From Streptomyces durocortorensis (lineage in GTDB: Bacteria; Actinomycetota; Actinomycetes; Streptomycetales; Streptomycetaceae): a stretch of DNA of 43,995 bases. The stretch covers positions 1 to 43,995 of the forward strand of contig NZ_JAFEUF010000032.1 of NCBI RefSeq assembly GCF_016901035.1. Reading direction: 5' to 3'. The position numbers were made by a program, and so were the translations under genes. Numbering within the stretch: position 1 is the stretch's first letter; the number at the start of each line of letters is the position of its first letter. The notes below the pieces were generated by a model that did no database searches, was not told where the DNA came from, and saw nothing but the letters and a program-made list of their open reading frames with translations. This document shows, in pieces, positions 1 through 7,903 of the stretch.

Positions 1-741
1 GCTCCAGCCGGTGCCGACGCTGCCCGCGTAGTGCAGCAGTCCGTCGTGCCGCTCGCCGACCAGGACGGCTCCGGGCAGGCCGGTCAGCCGTCCGCGTCCG
101 GGGGCCCATCCGCCGATCACGACGTCGGCGATGCGGTGGACCTTGATCTTCACCCAGGATTTCGAGCGTGCCCCGGTTTCGTACCGGGAGGTGAGCCGCT
201 TCGCGATCAGCCCTTCCAGCCCGGCCTCCCGGGCCATCTCCCACGCCTCAGCCCCGTGCCCGGTGATCGCCGCGGGCGTCGACCAGGCGGGCCCGGCCAG
301 CCCGAGACCTTCCAGCAGCGCCCGTCGTTCCGCGTACGGCAGTCCGGTCAGGAGCCGGCCGTCGAGGTGCACGACATCGAAGAGCATCAGGTGCGCGGGA
401 ACCCGGCCCGCCATACGCACGGCCCGGGCCGGGGCGCCGGCGAGGCCCATCCTCTGCTGGAGGCGCTCGAAGTCGCTGCGGCCCTGATCGTCGAGGGCGA
501 CGATCTCCCCGTCCAGCACGGCGCTGCGGGCTCCGAGTGCCCCGGCGAGGGGGAGGAGTTCGGGGTAGGCGGCGGTGATGTCCGTACCCGAACGAGCGTG
601 CAGAAGGATGGTGCCGTCGCCCGGCAGGTAGACCATGGCCCGTTGGCCGTCCTGCTTCACCTCGAACGCCCACCGGTCCTCCACCCCCGCCGATGGCAGA
701 GGGCCGGGGGTTGCGAGCATCGGCTCGATCCTCGGCAGCAC
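1..741 (-). CDS. ATP-dependent DNA ligase (LigC/LigD ligase-domain type), 3' end outside window
   Basis: Joins nicked or broken DNA using ATP through a lysyl-AMP intermediate; actinobacterial relatives partner with Ku in non-homologous end joining. The 247 visible residues contain the nucleotidyltransferase motifs in order: motif I KQDGQR with the adenylated Lys near residue 29, motif III VLDGEIVAL near 75-83, LMLFDVVHLDG near 118-128, motif IV EGLIAKR near 176-182 and motif V SWVKIK near 195-200. The C-terminal OB-fold region runs off the window edge. The GTG at 741 is the first start after the ku stop, 25 bases away, so the two are probably one transcript; no clear ribosome site supports it, so an ATG a few codons in is possible. 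No polymerase or phosphoesterase domain of full LigD is seen in this part. Family is seen directly; the repair role is family knowledge. Confidence 0.87.
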   Translation of the reverse strand, partial: MLPRIEPMLATPGPLPSAGVEDRWAFEVKQDGQRAMVYLPGDGTILLHARSGTDITAAYPELLPLAGALGARSAVLDGEIVALDDQGRSDFERLQQRMGLAGAPARAVRMAGRVPAHLMLFDVVHLDGRLLTGLPYAERRALLEGLGLAGPAWSTPAAITGHGAEAWEMAREAGLEGLIAKRLTSRYETGARSKSWVKIKVHRIADVVIGGWAPGRGRLTGLPGAVLVGERHDGLLHYAGSVGTGWS

Positions 742-766
742 GGCACCCGCAGCAGCAGGAGGAGGG

Positions 767-1702
767 TCAGGAGGCACTGCGCTTCTTCGCGGCCGTCTTC
801 TTCGTCGTCTTCTTCGACGCCGTGGAACGCTTCGACGCGGCGGTCCTCTTCGCAGGCGTCTTCCTGGCGGTCTTCTTCGTCGGCCGTATCTCGTGCACGG
901 TGGCGTCCTCGCCGTCGTCGCCGCGCGATTCCTTCGCGGCCTTGACGGAGGCGTTCAGGGCGGCCATCAGGTCCACGACCTCGCCCTTGTCCTGCTTCCC
1001 GTCGTCGGCCGGGGCAGGGAGGGGTTTGCCGTCGGCCTTCGCGGCGATGATGTCCTCCAGGGCCTCGCGGTACTCGTCGTGGAATCCGGACAGGTCCTCG
1101 ATCGTCATCCGCTCGGCCAGCTGCAGTGCCTGCTCGATCTCCTCCTCGCTGACCTCGGCCTCGCGCGGGGCCAGCTCGTCGGGGCTGCGGATCTCGTCGG
1201 GCCACTTCATGGAGTGCAGCACGATCGCCCTTTCCCGGATCCGGAGCAGGCCCAGGCGCTCTCGGCCGTGCCACTGGAACTTGGCCACCGCGACCTTCGA
1301 GGACCGCTCCAGGGCTTTGCGTAGCAGGGTGTAGGGCTTGGCGGCGACCTGCCCGTCGGCGGCGAGGTAGTAGGAGTCGCTGATGCGGACCGGGTCGATC
1401 GTGTCGGCGTCGACGAACGCGGCGATCTCGATCGCCTTCGCCGTCGGCAGCGGCATCTGCTGCAGCTCTTCGTCCGTCACCGGGACTGTCTGGTCCTTCG
1501 CGATCTCGTAGCCCTTGCCGATCTCGTCCTGGGGCACCACCTGGTCGTCGAGCTCGCAGACCTTCCGCGTCCGCACCCGGCCCATGTCCGCAAGGTGCAC
1601 CCGGTGGAAGTGGACGTCGTGGTCCTCGGTCGCGGACACGATCTTCACGGGGATCGTGACCAGCCCGAAGCTGATGGCACCGGCCCACAACGGTCGCGGC
1701 AT
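767..1702 (-). CDS. ku: Ku protein, DNA end-binding, non-homologous end joining
   Basis: Bacterial Ku homodimer that encircles double-strand DNA ends and recruits ligase. The 311-residue product opens with the typical start MPRPLWAGAISFGLV, continues through the Ku core (NIPVKI-like, DHDVHFHRVH, then the LLRKALERSSKVAVAKF and LHSMKWPDEIR blocks) and ends in a lysine- and alanine-rich tail of about 40 residues (KKTARKTPAKR, SKKTTKKTAAKK) as in other actinobacterial Ku proteins that use it for DNA binding. ATG 1702 is chosen because GGAGGTGGAAGAG lies directly upstream and the Ku family start aligns there; the frame stays open further upstream without family similarity. It is followed at once by the ligase gene, matching the usual Ku-ligase partnership. 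Confidence 0.93.
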   Translation of the reverse strand: MPRPLWAGAISFGLVTIPVKIVSATEDHDVHFHRVHLADMGRVRTRKVCELDDQVVPQDEIGKGYEIAKDQTVPVTDEELQQMPLPTAKAIEIAAFVDADTIDPVRISDSYYLAADGQVAAKPYTLLRKALERSSKVAVAKFQWHGRERLGLLRIRERAIVLHSMKWPDEIRSPDELAPREAEVSEEEIEQALQLAERMTIEDLSGFHDEYREALEDIIAAKADGKPLPAPADDGKQDKGEVVDLMAALNASVKAAKESRGDDGEDATVHEIRPTKKTARKTPAKRTAASKRSTASKKTTKKTAAKKRSAS

Positions 1703-2199
1703 CTCTTCCACCTCCAGGACCCTGCGCCGCTGCTCGGCGAGGGAGCCGCCCAGCTGAAGCGCTCGGGCTGCTACGTCGTACTCCTGATCCTCACGCGGGG
1801 CAGGGGAGCCCGCATCTCCACCCTGGTGCCGACAGCAGGTGACCGGTCCACGTTCCGATGTCTGGGGGAGCGGCCGGCTAGGGGAAGCGTTCCTGCGGTC
1901 AACCTCTCGCCTCGCGTGCCCTCGGGGGCTGGGGCCGCGACGAAGCGGGTGGGTCCGGCTTTGGCCGAGCCGGGCACGCCGCGGGGTGGGAGCAGGTGTA
2001 GGCGGCGCACAGCCAACAAGTTCTCGAGGCCGCGGCCCCAGTACGTCGGGGCACCGTGCCGCCTCGTGAAGATCTGAGCCGAAAGGCACGGAACCTCGCC
2101 GTCGCGCTTCTGCCTGAGCGATGGCCCCTGTGGAAGTCGCCTTGACCAGAGCGTTTGTGCAGCTGAGAGTGGAGCTCCTGATCGACTGGGGTGGGATGC
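1703..2199. other. Gene-free spacer between ku and a divergent gene
   Basis: About 500 bases between the divergent ku and 2200 genes. Several frames are open but none has a recognisable product or coding pattern. The one visible structure is an 11-base perfect inverted repeat, CTGGGGCCGCG at 1929-1939 and its complement at 2031-2041, separated by about 90 bases. Promoters for both flanking genes must lie here, but I cannot place them securely. Confidence 0.4.
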
Positions 2200-3012
2200 A
2201 TGACGCGTGACGAATACGCCGACCGTTGCGAGGAGCTCTTCGCGGTGGGTGGATTCTGTGAAGCTCGGAGGGCGGCGGAGTCCGGTCTGGAGGAGCTCGG
2301 GCCCGATCCGGTGCTCTACCGGTGGCTCGGTCTCGCGCACGTGGCGGAGGACGAGGACGACCACGATGCCGCAGCGGAGAAGGCCTACGAGGCCGGCCTT
2401 GCGCAGTGGCCGGACGACCTCGGACTCCTTGTCTCCTACCTGGAACTGTGCCTGCGTGCTGACACGTGGACGTACCCCGGACGCGCTGCCCGGGTGGAAC
2501 GGCTCAAGGAGCGGATCGCGGTCCTTGCACCGGCGGGGTCGCCTGAGGCGGCACGGGTGGAGGACGCGCTCGGCTGGGCAGGGCGAGGCTACTGGCAGGA
2601 CGTACGGGAGAGGACGGCGGCTGCCAGGAGAGATCGAGCAGCCCTGACGTCCCATAGTGCTGATGTTGCTGAAGCGCTGGAGCAGGGCGCCCAGGTATCA
2701 GCCGACCCGGAAGACGTGCGGGCCGCCGAGGCCGCGGCTGCTCTGGAGCTGCTGGCCGGCCCGTGGCGGGCCCCGCTGCGGCTCGTGATCCGTCACCGGG
2801 CGGCCGCGTACGTCACGGCTTTTGTGCTGGTTTTCGCCACCAACAAGGCCCTGGTGCTGAGCGGGGTCGTTTCCTACAGTGTGTGGGGCTGGATCTGGTT
2901 CATACCCCTCCTGCTGGCCGAATCGAAGCTCAGGCAGGCCCGACGGCTGGCCCAGCACCGGGTGATCGCCGCGATGGAGGCCAGGCACGCGGGTGTCGCC
3001 GCAGCCGACTAG
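2200..3012 (+). CDS. TPR-like membrane protein of unknown function
   Basis: A 270-residue protein. Residues 1-85 look like tetratricopeptide-type helix pairs (repeated Ala/Glu-rich helices around EARRAAESGLEELG, YRWLGLAH and AYEAGLAQWPDD), which normally mediate protein contacts. Residues 200-222 and 225-241 form two closely spaced hydrophobic helices rich in Trp and Leu, followed by a basic cytoplasmic tail, so most of the protein should face the cytoplasm. ATG 2200 is preferred over the in-frame GTG 2191 because GGGGTGGG sits just before it. Similar TPR proteins with a C-terminal hairpin of helices are common and uncharacterised in Streptomyces; I do not assign a function. Confidence 0.75.
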   Translation: MTRDEYADRCEELFAVGGFCEARRAAESGLEELGPDPVLYRWLGLAHVAEDEDDHDAAAEKAYEAGLAQWPDDLGLLVSYLELCLRADTWTYPGRAARVERLKERIAVLAPAGSPEAARVEDALGWAGRGYWQDVRERTAAARRDRAALTSHSADVAEALEQGAQVSADPEDVRAAEAAAALELLAGPWRAPLRLVIRHRAAAYVTAFVLVFATNKALVLSGVVSYSVWGWIWFIPLLLAESKLRQARRLAQHRVIAAMEARHAGVAAAD

Positions 3013-3021
3013 TTTCCCCGT

Positions 3022-3130
3022 GCTGGCCCGACGCGACGACGACCCGGTGCGCGGTCTCGTCGTCGTCCACGGTGATGTCGAGCACCACCAAGCCCGACTC
3101 GATGAGGTGTTGCTCGTCGATTTCCTTCGT
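3022..3130 (-). pseudogene. Remnant of a DUF6207-like small protein
   Basis: Read leftward, the frame gives KEIDEQHLIESGLVVLDI followed by VDDDETAHR, resembling the conserved N-terminal half of the small Streptomyces DUF6207 family, recalled as opening (I)EQHVxxPGLVVxDV and then DDETA. The codon where a start would be expected is ACG (3130), no start or ribosome site lies just upstream, and the expected second half, including the ARWAT-type segment, is missing: the frame dissolves into unrelated sequence beneath the end of the TPR gene. I infer a decayed gene. The family match is from memory of the pattern, so the call is moderate. Confidence 0.4.
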
Positions 3131-3181
3131 GCCTGTTACTGAAGCTGCGGCCACCCCGCACGGTCCAGAGACGAATCTGCT

Positions 3182-3216
3182 TTCACCGAGGGGGTGAAGT
3201 TCGCCCCCTCGGTGAA
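3182..3216. terminator. Stem-loop terminator after the HNH lipoprotein gene
   Basis: A 13-base perfect stem, TTCACCGAGGGGG at 3182-3194 and its complement at 3204-3216, encloses a 9-base loop. It begins 6 bases beyond the stop of the leftward HNH gene. There is no T-run, as is usual for Streptomyces terminators. Confidence 0.7.
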
Positions 3217-3221
3217 GGGAG

Positions 3222-3953
3222 CTACGAGGCCGGCTCGTACTCGACGACGGAGTCGGTGCACGGCTCGGCGAGGTTGAGGAGTGCGGCCTTCTCGGCTTCA
3301 TCCATGGCCAGGGCCCAGCGGAGCTTCGTGGCGGTCCAGTCGACGAGGTACGTGCACGTCGCGGACTCGGCGGGCGGCATCCACTGGGCCGGATCCCGGT
3401 CGGCCTTGGACCGGTTGGTCTTCGCGGTGACCGCCACCAGACTCCTGTCCGCGCCGAGGTCGTTGGCATACGCCTCACGGCGCTCCGGCGTCCAAGCGTG
3501 TGCGCCGCTGTCCCACGCCTCGGCCAAGGGGACCATGTGGTCGATATCCAACTTCCGCGCGTCGGTGACCTCGACCTCGTCGTAGTACGAGAGCCAGCTG
3601 CCCCCGCTCAGCGAACACCGGGCACCCTGCTCCGGCGCGGTGACCGCCTCGGCGAGCAGAACTTCCGCCCGGGTCGTGCAGGAGTCGCCGTCTTCGTCGA
3701 CCCAGTGCTTGAAGCTGTCCCGCTCGTACCCGGTCCGCTGCTCCTCGGTGACGGGGATCGACCCGATGGCTTCGATCAGGGGGAGCCCGGCTTCCTCCGC
3801 TGTTCCGCCGGGCGCACCGGACGGGTTGGTGCTCCCGGACGCGGTGGCAGTGGGCTTGGCGTCGTCAGCCTCCACCGTCTCGGCGGAACAGGCAGTCAGG
3901 GCACCGGCGATGAGTACAGCGGCGTACAAGGAGCCGAGGCGGCGCAGCTTCAC
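3222..3953 (-). CDS. Secreted lipoprotein with HNH endonuclease domain (DUF1524/GmrSD C-terminal type)
   Basis: A 243-residue extracellular lipoprotein predicted to cut DNA outside the cell. Residues 1-22 are a lipoprotein signal peptide with lipobox ALTAC (lipidated Cys 22), followed by a disordered Thr/Ser/Gly/Pro linker. Residues 75-215 form the HNH fold: D-I-D-H at 136-139, W154 and RREAYANDL at 158-166, then N180, K183, D187 and W191 in the second half of the site, an arrangement shared with the DUF1524/GmrSD nuclease group. GTG 3953 has GGAGAA upstream. Close relatives are frequent chromosomal Streptomyces genes; roles in nutrient DNA scavenging or competition are proposed for the group but not shown here. 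It has no partner gene nearby. Confidence 0.87.
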   Translation of the reverse strand: MKLRRLGSLYAAVLIAGALTACSAETVEADDAKPTATASGSTNPSGAPGGTAEEAGLPLIEAIGSIPVTEEQRTGYERDSFKHWVDEDGDSCTTRAEVLLAEAVTAPEQGARCSLSGGSWLSYYDEVEVTDARKLDIDHMVPLAEAWDSGAHAWTPERREAYANDLGADRSLVAVTAKTNRSKADRDPAQWMPPAESATCTYLVDWTATKLRWALAMDEAEKAALLNLAEPCTDSVVEYEPAS

Positions 3954-4224
3954 GGAGTTCTCCAGCGGATCGGGGCTGATGTGAGCTCATACTTCCAGCT
4001 CACAGACATTCGTGATGTCGCGTCACATCGCTCTCAGCCGGGCATGGCCCGCTCTGCGCGCGCTGCGCGATGGTTCGGCTATCACCCGTACGGGCGGGAC
4101 GCTGAGACCGCCCGTACGGGGTCGCCGGTTCGGGGCTGCCCCGGATGCCGACCGTATGGCTGCGTACGGGGCTGAGGCCGACACCAAAGCGAGGCCGGCC
4201 TTGTCCTCGGTCCCGGGCCCGGAT
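3954..4224. other. Gene-free spacer
   Basis: No gene is supported between the HNH lipoprotein start and the remnant that begins at 4225. Short frames on both strands lack ribosome sites and family similarity. The interval should hold the leftward promoter of the HNH gene. Confidence 0.35.
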
Positions 4225-4630
4225 TGACGGAGGAAGTACACCAACGCTGCTCTGCCATCTCCTGCGCCTGAGTATTCATGTCCCGGACTACCAGTTCCAG
4301 GTGGTCGCGCCTGAAATGGGTGTGGGTAGCGGGCGTCCGGGAGAGGGAAGGCGGTTCCTGGTGTTGCCCAGGACCTTCCCGAAAGCGGCGATGAGATCCT
4401 CGACGCGCGCAGCGGGGCCCTGGTCGGCGACTGGCGGGGGAGGCGTGGGTGTTGGAGGTGATTCGGGCGAGGCTTGGACGGCCTGGTGCCACAGTGGCTC
4501 GAAGTAGGTGTACTCGCCGTCGAGCGTCTGGACGAGGATTTGGACGTCCTCCCAGGTCCCGGCGGTGTTGGTCCGGGGTGAGGTGTTCCAGGTCGCGGGT
4601 GAAGCGGGGCAGCGTCTCGTAGGTGGGCAC
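4225..4630 (-). pseudogene. Frameshifted small gene, RelE-like toxin N-terminus followed by unrelated pieces
   Basis: The leftward frame opens at GTG 4630 behind a good GGAGGA site and gives MPTYETLPRFTRDLEHLTP, an N-terminus I associate with small Streptomyces proteins of the RelE/ParE-like toxin type. After about 22 residues it loses coding character. A second frame carries GTWEDVQILVQTLDGEYTYF and later VEDLIAAFGKVLG; the first frame regains coding-like sequence near 4300-4225 (RRDHLELVVRDMNTQAQEMA). The simplest reading is one or two decayed genes joined by deletion and frameshift. No uninterrupted frame covers the interval. The family guess is weak; the presence of broken coding segments is better supported. 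Confidence 0.4.
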
Positions 4631-4988
4631 GTCGGTCCTCCGGGCAGCAAGAAGCCCCCGGAGATGCCGGGGGCGGCGGTCCTACTCGGGTTGAAGGTGG
4701 TCGGTGACGTGGTGCTGGGACGGGGCTTCTTCGGGCGATCGGTGGGGGCGCGGTACGTAGGAGTACGCGTCGTGGCGATAGCGGCGTCCGCTGGCGGTTC
4801 TCGGGGCCGCTGAGGCGCATGTGACCGGGCACCGCGCAGGAATTGCATGGCCTCGGAGGCACCCGCGGGGCGGGCGTGACGTTGTCGCCGTCGCCCGCCC
4901 TGCGGGATCGGCCGTGGAGTTCCGGTGAACTCTCCCGCCCCACGGGATTGCTCTTTTTTGCAGGTCAGGGCCGGTGTTCGCTGCCGGG
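4631..4988. other. Gene-free spacer upstream of the relaxase, possible oriT region
   Basis: No supported gene. The interval lies directly upstream of a MobF relaxase gene, where oriT is commonly found in conjugative elements, but I see no convincing nic-type hairpin, so this is a positional suggestion only. The longest frames here are complements of each other with low-complexity Pro/Arg content. Confidence 0.3.
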
Positions 4989-6890
4989 ATGATCAGTGTT
5001 GCGAAGGTGCAGCGGCGGAATGCCTGGCGGTACTACGTGCGCGGGGTCGCGTTCGGGGACGGGCACCGTTCCGTCGGCCAGTCGTTGGAGGACGCCCAGG
5101 AGATGGCCGGGCTGCCGCCCGGGGTGTGGCGGGGGCGCGGCCTGGCCGCGCTGGGCCTCAGCGACGGGCAGGTGGTGACGGAACGGCAGATGAAGCCGCT
5201 GTTGGGGGAGGGCCGGCACCCGGACGCCGACCGTATGGAGCGCGAGCTCCTGGACGACGGCGTCGACCCGGCCAGGGCGCGGCGGGCCACCGTCCTGGGT
5301 CAGCCGATCGAGGAGATCGAGCATCGCAAGCAGACCCCGCTGCTCGCCCTGGACTTCGTGTTCCGGCCGCAGGCGTCACTGGTCGTGCTGTGGGCGCTGG
5401 GAGACGAACCGACGCGCCGGGTCATCGAGCGGGCTCACGAGCGGGCCGTCGCCACGACGCTGCGCTGGCTGGAGGATGAGGTCGCACAGACCCGGTGGGC
5501 GTCCGGCCGGGGGCGCGCGAAAGCCCCGGCCCTGGTCGTCGCGGCGTTCAGGCACTACGACAACAGGAACGGGTTCCCCCTCCTTCACGAGCACTGTCTG
5601 ATCGCCAACCGGGCACAGCGCCCGGACGGCTCCTGGTACGCGCTGGACACAACCCGGCTCTACAAGAACATCGTGGCCGCCGACACGCTGTACACCCTCC
5701 AGATGACGACCGAGGTGTGCGAGGAGCTCGGGTTGGCGACCGTGCCGAGGGTCGTGACGCCGGGCCTGCGCCCGGTGATGGAGATAGCCGGCGTCGACCA
5801 GGAGCTCATCGACTGGTCCTCCACCCGCCGCCGCCGGATCGAGGACGTCCTCGAGGGCGTCACCGACGACTACGTGAAGAAGCACGGCCGTCTGCCCGGC
5901 GAGCGCGCCCGCCATGGTCTGGCGTGGTGGGCGGCGCAGGAGACCCGCCCGGACAAGAAGACGCCGCGCCCGCTGGACCAGCTGCTCGCGTGGTGGCGTG
6001 TCTCCGCGCTTGTGAAGTTCGGGCAGCGGATGGTCGACGGGCTTCTTCAGCGGTGCCGGTCGGCCGGGGCGGCGATCCGGGCCCGGGTGGGCCCCTGGGT
6101 GGACACCGCGCTCGCCATGGTCGACGTCGCGGCGGTCGTCTTCACCGTGCGCGGAGTCTTCTACCGCCGCCACGTCCTGGCCGAAGCGCGCCGGCATCTG
6201 CTGGAGACCCTGCGCGGCCGCGCTTACGTGCCCGGCATCGACGACTACATCGCCGACCGGGCTCTTAAGCGCTACGGCCGTCAGCTCACCGTGCCCCAGA
6301 AGGGCCGGCGGGCCCCGGCTGCGGATCAGCTCTCCTACACAGCCGTGTTCACCTCGCCCAGCCGCTGGTGGATCGCGGGCACCGATGGGAAACCGCCCCG
6401 GGAGTCGACCCGGTACGAGCGGGCCAAGGTCGCCAGCCTCGCCCTGCAGAACGCGATCCGTACCGCCCTCACCGCACCACCCGCACAGGACGAAGCCCCG
6501 GCCGCGACCGCGTCGGCCGCACTCCCACCCGCCGGCGACCACGAGCACGACCAGGCGGCGCCGCACGGCGTCGACCATCCCGGCCGGGCTGCCGCTCAGA
6601 CCCCGGCGCAGCGGGCCGCCGCCATCCACGCCCACCAGCAGGCCGCGATGCCCCAGGAGTACCTGGAGGGCCGCACCACGGACCCCGAGACGTGGATCAC
6701 CTCGCCGCGGAACCTCGCCCACCTCGCCGCCCTCACCCGCGCAGCCGAGGCCCGCGGCCGCACGGTCGAAGAGCAGGCGGACCAGACCAAGCACGCGCAC
6801 CAGGCGAAGCAGGCCCCGGCCGCTGACGCACAGCAACAGCACCACACGGCGCAGCCCGACCAGAGCAGGAGACCCGGCCCCGACCTGTGA
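4989..6890 (+). CDS. MobF-family relaxase (TrwC-like N-terminal domain)
   Basis: Conjugative relaxase expected to nick one strand at oriT and pilot it to the recipient. The 633-residue product begins ISVAKVQRRNAWRYYVRGVA, the usual start of this Streptomyces group with candidate catalytic tyrosines Y15/Y16. The three-histidine metal site is seen as H189 in FRHYDNRNG and H200/H202 in PLLHEH, followed by RPDGSWYALD. The motif usually containing PKS reads FVFRPQAS here, as in other members I recall. Residues from about 490 to the end are Ala/Pro/Gln-rich and disordered; no RecD-like helicase domain follows, so it is shorter than TrwC or TraI. ATG 4989 is preferred to GTG 4974 because the conserved start aligns there; the ribosome site is weak. 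The DNA translocase at 20942 is the likely mobilisation partner, though separated by the Tn3 insertion. Confidence 0.85.
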   Translation: MISVAKVQRRNAWRYYVRGVAFGDGHRSVGQSLEDAQEMAGLPPGVWRGRGLAALGLSDGQVVTERQMKPLLGEGRHPDADRMERELLDDGVDPARARRATVLGQPIEEIEHRKQTPLLALDFVFRPQASLVVLWALGDEPTRRVIERAHERAVATTLRWLEDEVAQTRWASGRGRAKAPALVVAAFRHYDNRNGFPLLHEHCLIANRAQRPDGSWYALDTTRLYKNIVAADTLYTLQMTTEVCEELGLATVPRVVTPGLRPVMEIAGVDQELIDWSSTRRRRIEDVLEGVTDDYVKKHGRLPGERARHGLAWWAAQETRPDKKTPRPLDQLLAWWRVSALVKFGQRMVDGLLQRCRSAGAAIRARVGPWVDTALAMVDVAAVVFTVRGVFYRRHVLAEARRHLLETLRGRAYVPGIDDYIADRALKRYGRQLTVPQKGRRAPAADQLSYTAVFTSPSRWWIAGTDGKPPRESTRYERAKVASLALQNAIRTALTAPPAQDEAPAATASAALPPAGDHEHDQAAPHGVDHPGRAAAQTPAQRAAAIHAHQQAAMPQEYLEGRTTDPETWITSPRNLAHLAALTRAAEARGRTVEEQADQTKHAHQAKQAPAADAQQQHHTAQPDQSRRPGPDL

Positions 6891-6943
6891 AGGGGGCCGG
6901 GGCGGCGCGCGTCGGCGGGACGAAATTCACCGACGAACGCTAG

Positions 6944-7129
6944 CAGTCGGTCATCCAGACCTCATGGCGCAGCGCCGGAGACAACCTGTGCGGGCCGTGC
7001 AGGAAGGAGGACGTCGACCGGGCGGAGGCTGAGCGCGCTGCGTGCCGCGAGGCAGAGGAGGCCGCAGTGCGGGAGGCGGCCGAAGAGGACGCGAAGAAGA
7101 GCCGCGGACTGTTCGGCCACCGCCGGTAG
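6944..7129 (+). pseudogene. Start-less open frame with CxxC, probable gene remnant
   Basis: The frame ending at TAG 7127-7129 encodes LCGPC followed by a charged helix (KEDVDRAEAERAACREAEEA) and a GLFGHRR tail, typical of small Streptomyces plasmid proteins with one zinc knuckle. It opens after a stop at 6941 and has no ATG, GTG or TTG before the CxxC. Coding character with no usable start suggests the 5' part was lost. Confidence 0.35.
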
Positions 7130-7678
7130 CCCACGGGCCCGGTCACGGCTGCGTGCTGGTCGCGTCCTGCCCCCCCAGGGCGGGCTGCGGCCGACGCTGA
7201 AGACAGCACGGGCGGAGCGGTGTCAGTGGGCTGCGCTACGTTCGTCTTCCCCTCCGTGCGAGGGGCGCTGCTCTGCCCGGCCTATACGACAGGCCGGGCA
7301 GAGCAGGTGGCGCGATTCCCTCTTTTTCGGCACGAGGGCGCACCGTTCTTCCGGATGGAAGGACCGACACCGAGGTGTCCTCCCCCATGGGACGACGGAC
7401 CGGACCGGTTTGCAAGGAAAACCGGGAACTTCACCCACAGGACGTGCCCGGTGTGCTGGACGTGCCCCGGAGTGGTCCGTTTCGCGCTCGTGACTGACCG
7501 TCCGCGATTTCTAATGTTCCGTAATTTCATGATCACGTCGCGTTATCGATGGGAGCGGGTCCATGCTGAGGATCCGTCAGCGGCGGCTCGGCACCCGTTC
7601 GTTGACGGAGATCCCTTCATGGCGCGGTGGCACTTCCGGATGCCGCGCCTGGCCGACTCCCGATACCGAGGATGGGTG
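7130..7678. other. Long intergenic region upstream of the regulator operon
   Basis: About 550 bases without a supported gene. It holds the strong stem-loop at 7268-7306 and, near 7505-7550, a relatively AT-rich stretch (TTCCGTAATTTCATGATC) that stands out in this GC-rich DNA and is a plausible promoter or regulator-binding zone for the coupled trio starting at 7679. The trio's first frame is open upstream to 7220, but only the part from 7679 looks coding. Confidence 0.4.
7268..7306. terminator. Strong 16-bp stem-loop
   Basis: CTGCTCTGCCCGGCCT at 7268-7283 pairs perfectly with 7291-7306 around the loop ATACGAC. It could terminate transcription from the relaxase side, but it lies 378 bases past the relaxase stop and has no T-run. 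A replication or transfer signal is an alternative. Confidence 0.55.
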
Positions 7679-7903
7679 ATGAGCAGGAAACAGATAGCGG
7701 CGGCAATGATGCTGGCGCTCGTAGCGGTGCTGGCATGGAGCCTGATGATGGCGGCGATGGGCCACGCGGCCCTGATTGCCGGACTGGCCCCGGTCCTCGG
7801 ACTGACCGTCACTCAGGTCCTGGGCGGCTACCGCGCCCGGACCACGCCGACCACCGGACGCCGGGTTGCGGCGGCGCCCGACGACGAGGACGGCACCCTG
7901 TGA
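7679..7903 (+). CDS. Small two-helix membrane protein
   Basis: A 74-residue protein beginning MSRKQIAAAMMLALVAVLAW, with two adjacent hydrophobic helices (about residues 5-23 and 29-47) and a basic, then acidic, soluble tail. ATG 7679 is chosen for the GAGGATGGG just upstream and for the positively charged N-terminus typical of inner-membrane insertion. Its stop overlaps the next gene's start by 4 bases (GTGA), so the two are translationally coupled. I do not recognise a characterised family; similar small proteins accompany regulator genes on Streptomyces mobile elements. Confidence 0.7.
   Translation: MSRKQIAAAMMLALVAVLAWSLMMAAMGHAALIAGLAPVLGLTVTQVLGGYRARTTPTTGRRVAAAPDDEDGTL

Noticed and set aside
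4631..4988. oriT directly upstream of the relaxase
   Set aside because: Position is suitable but no nic-like hairpin or repeat set could be identified.
7220..7678. A longer start for the small membrane protein, giving 227 residues
   Set aside because: The upstream segment has no coding character and contains a perfect 16-bp hairpin; a ribosome site and a typical N-terminus occur at 7679.
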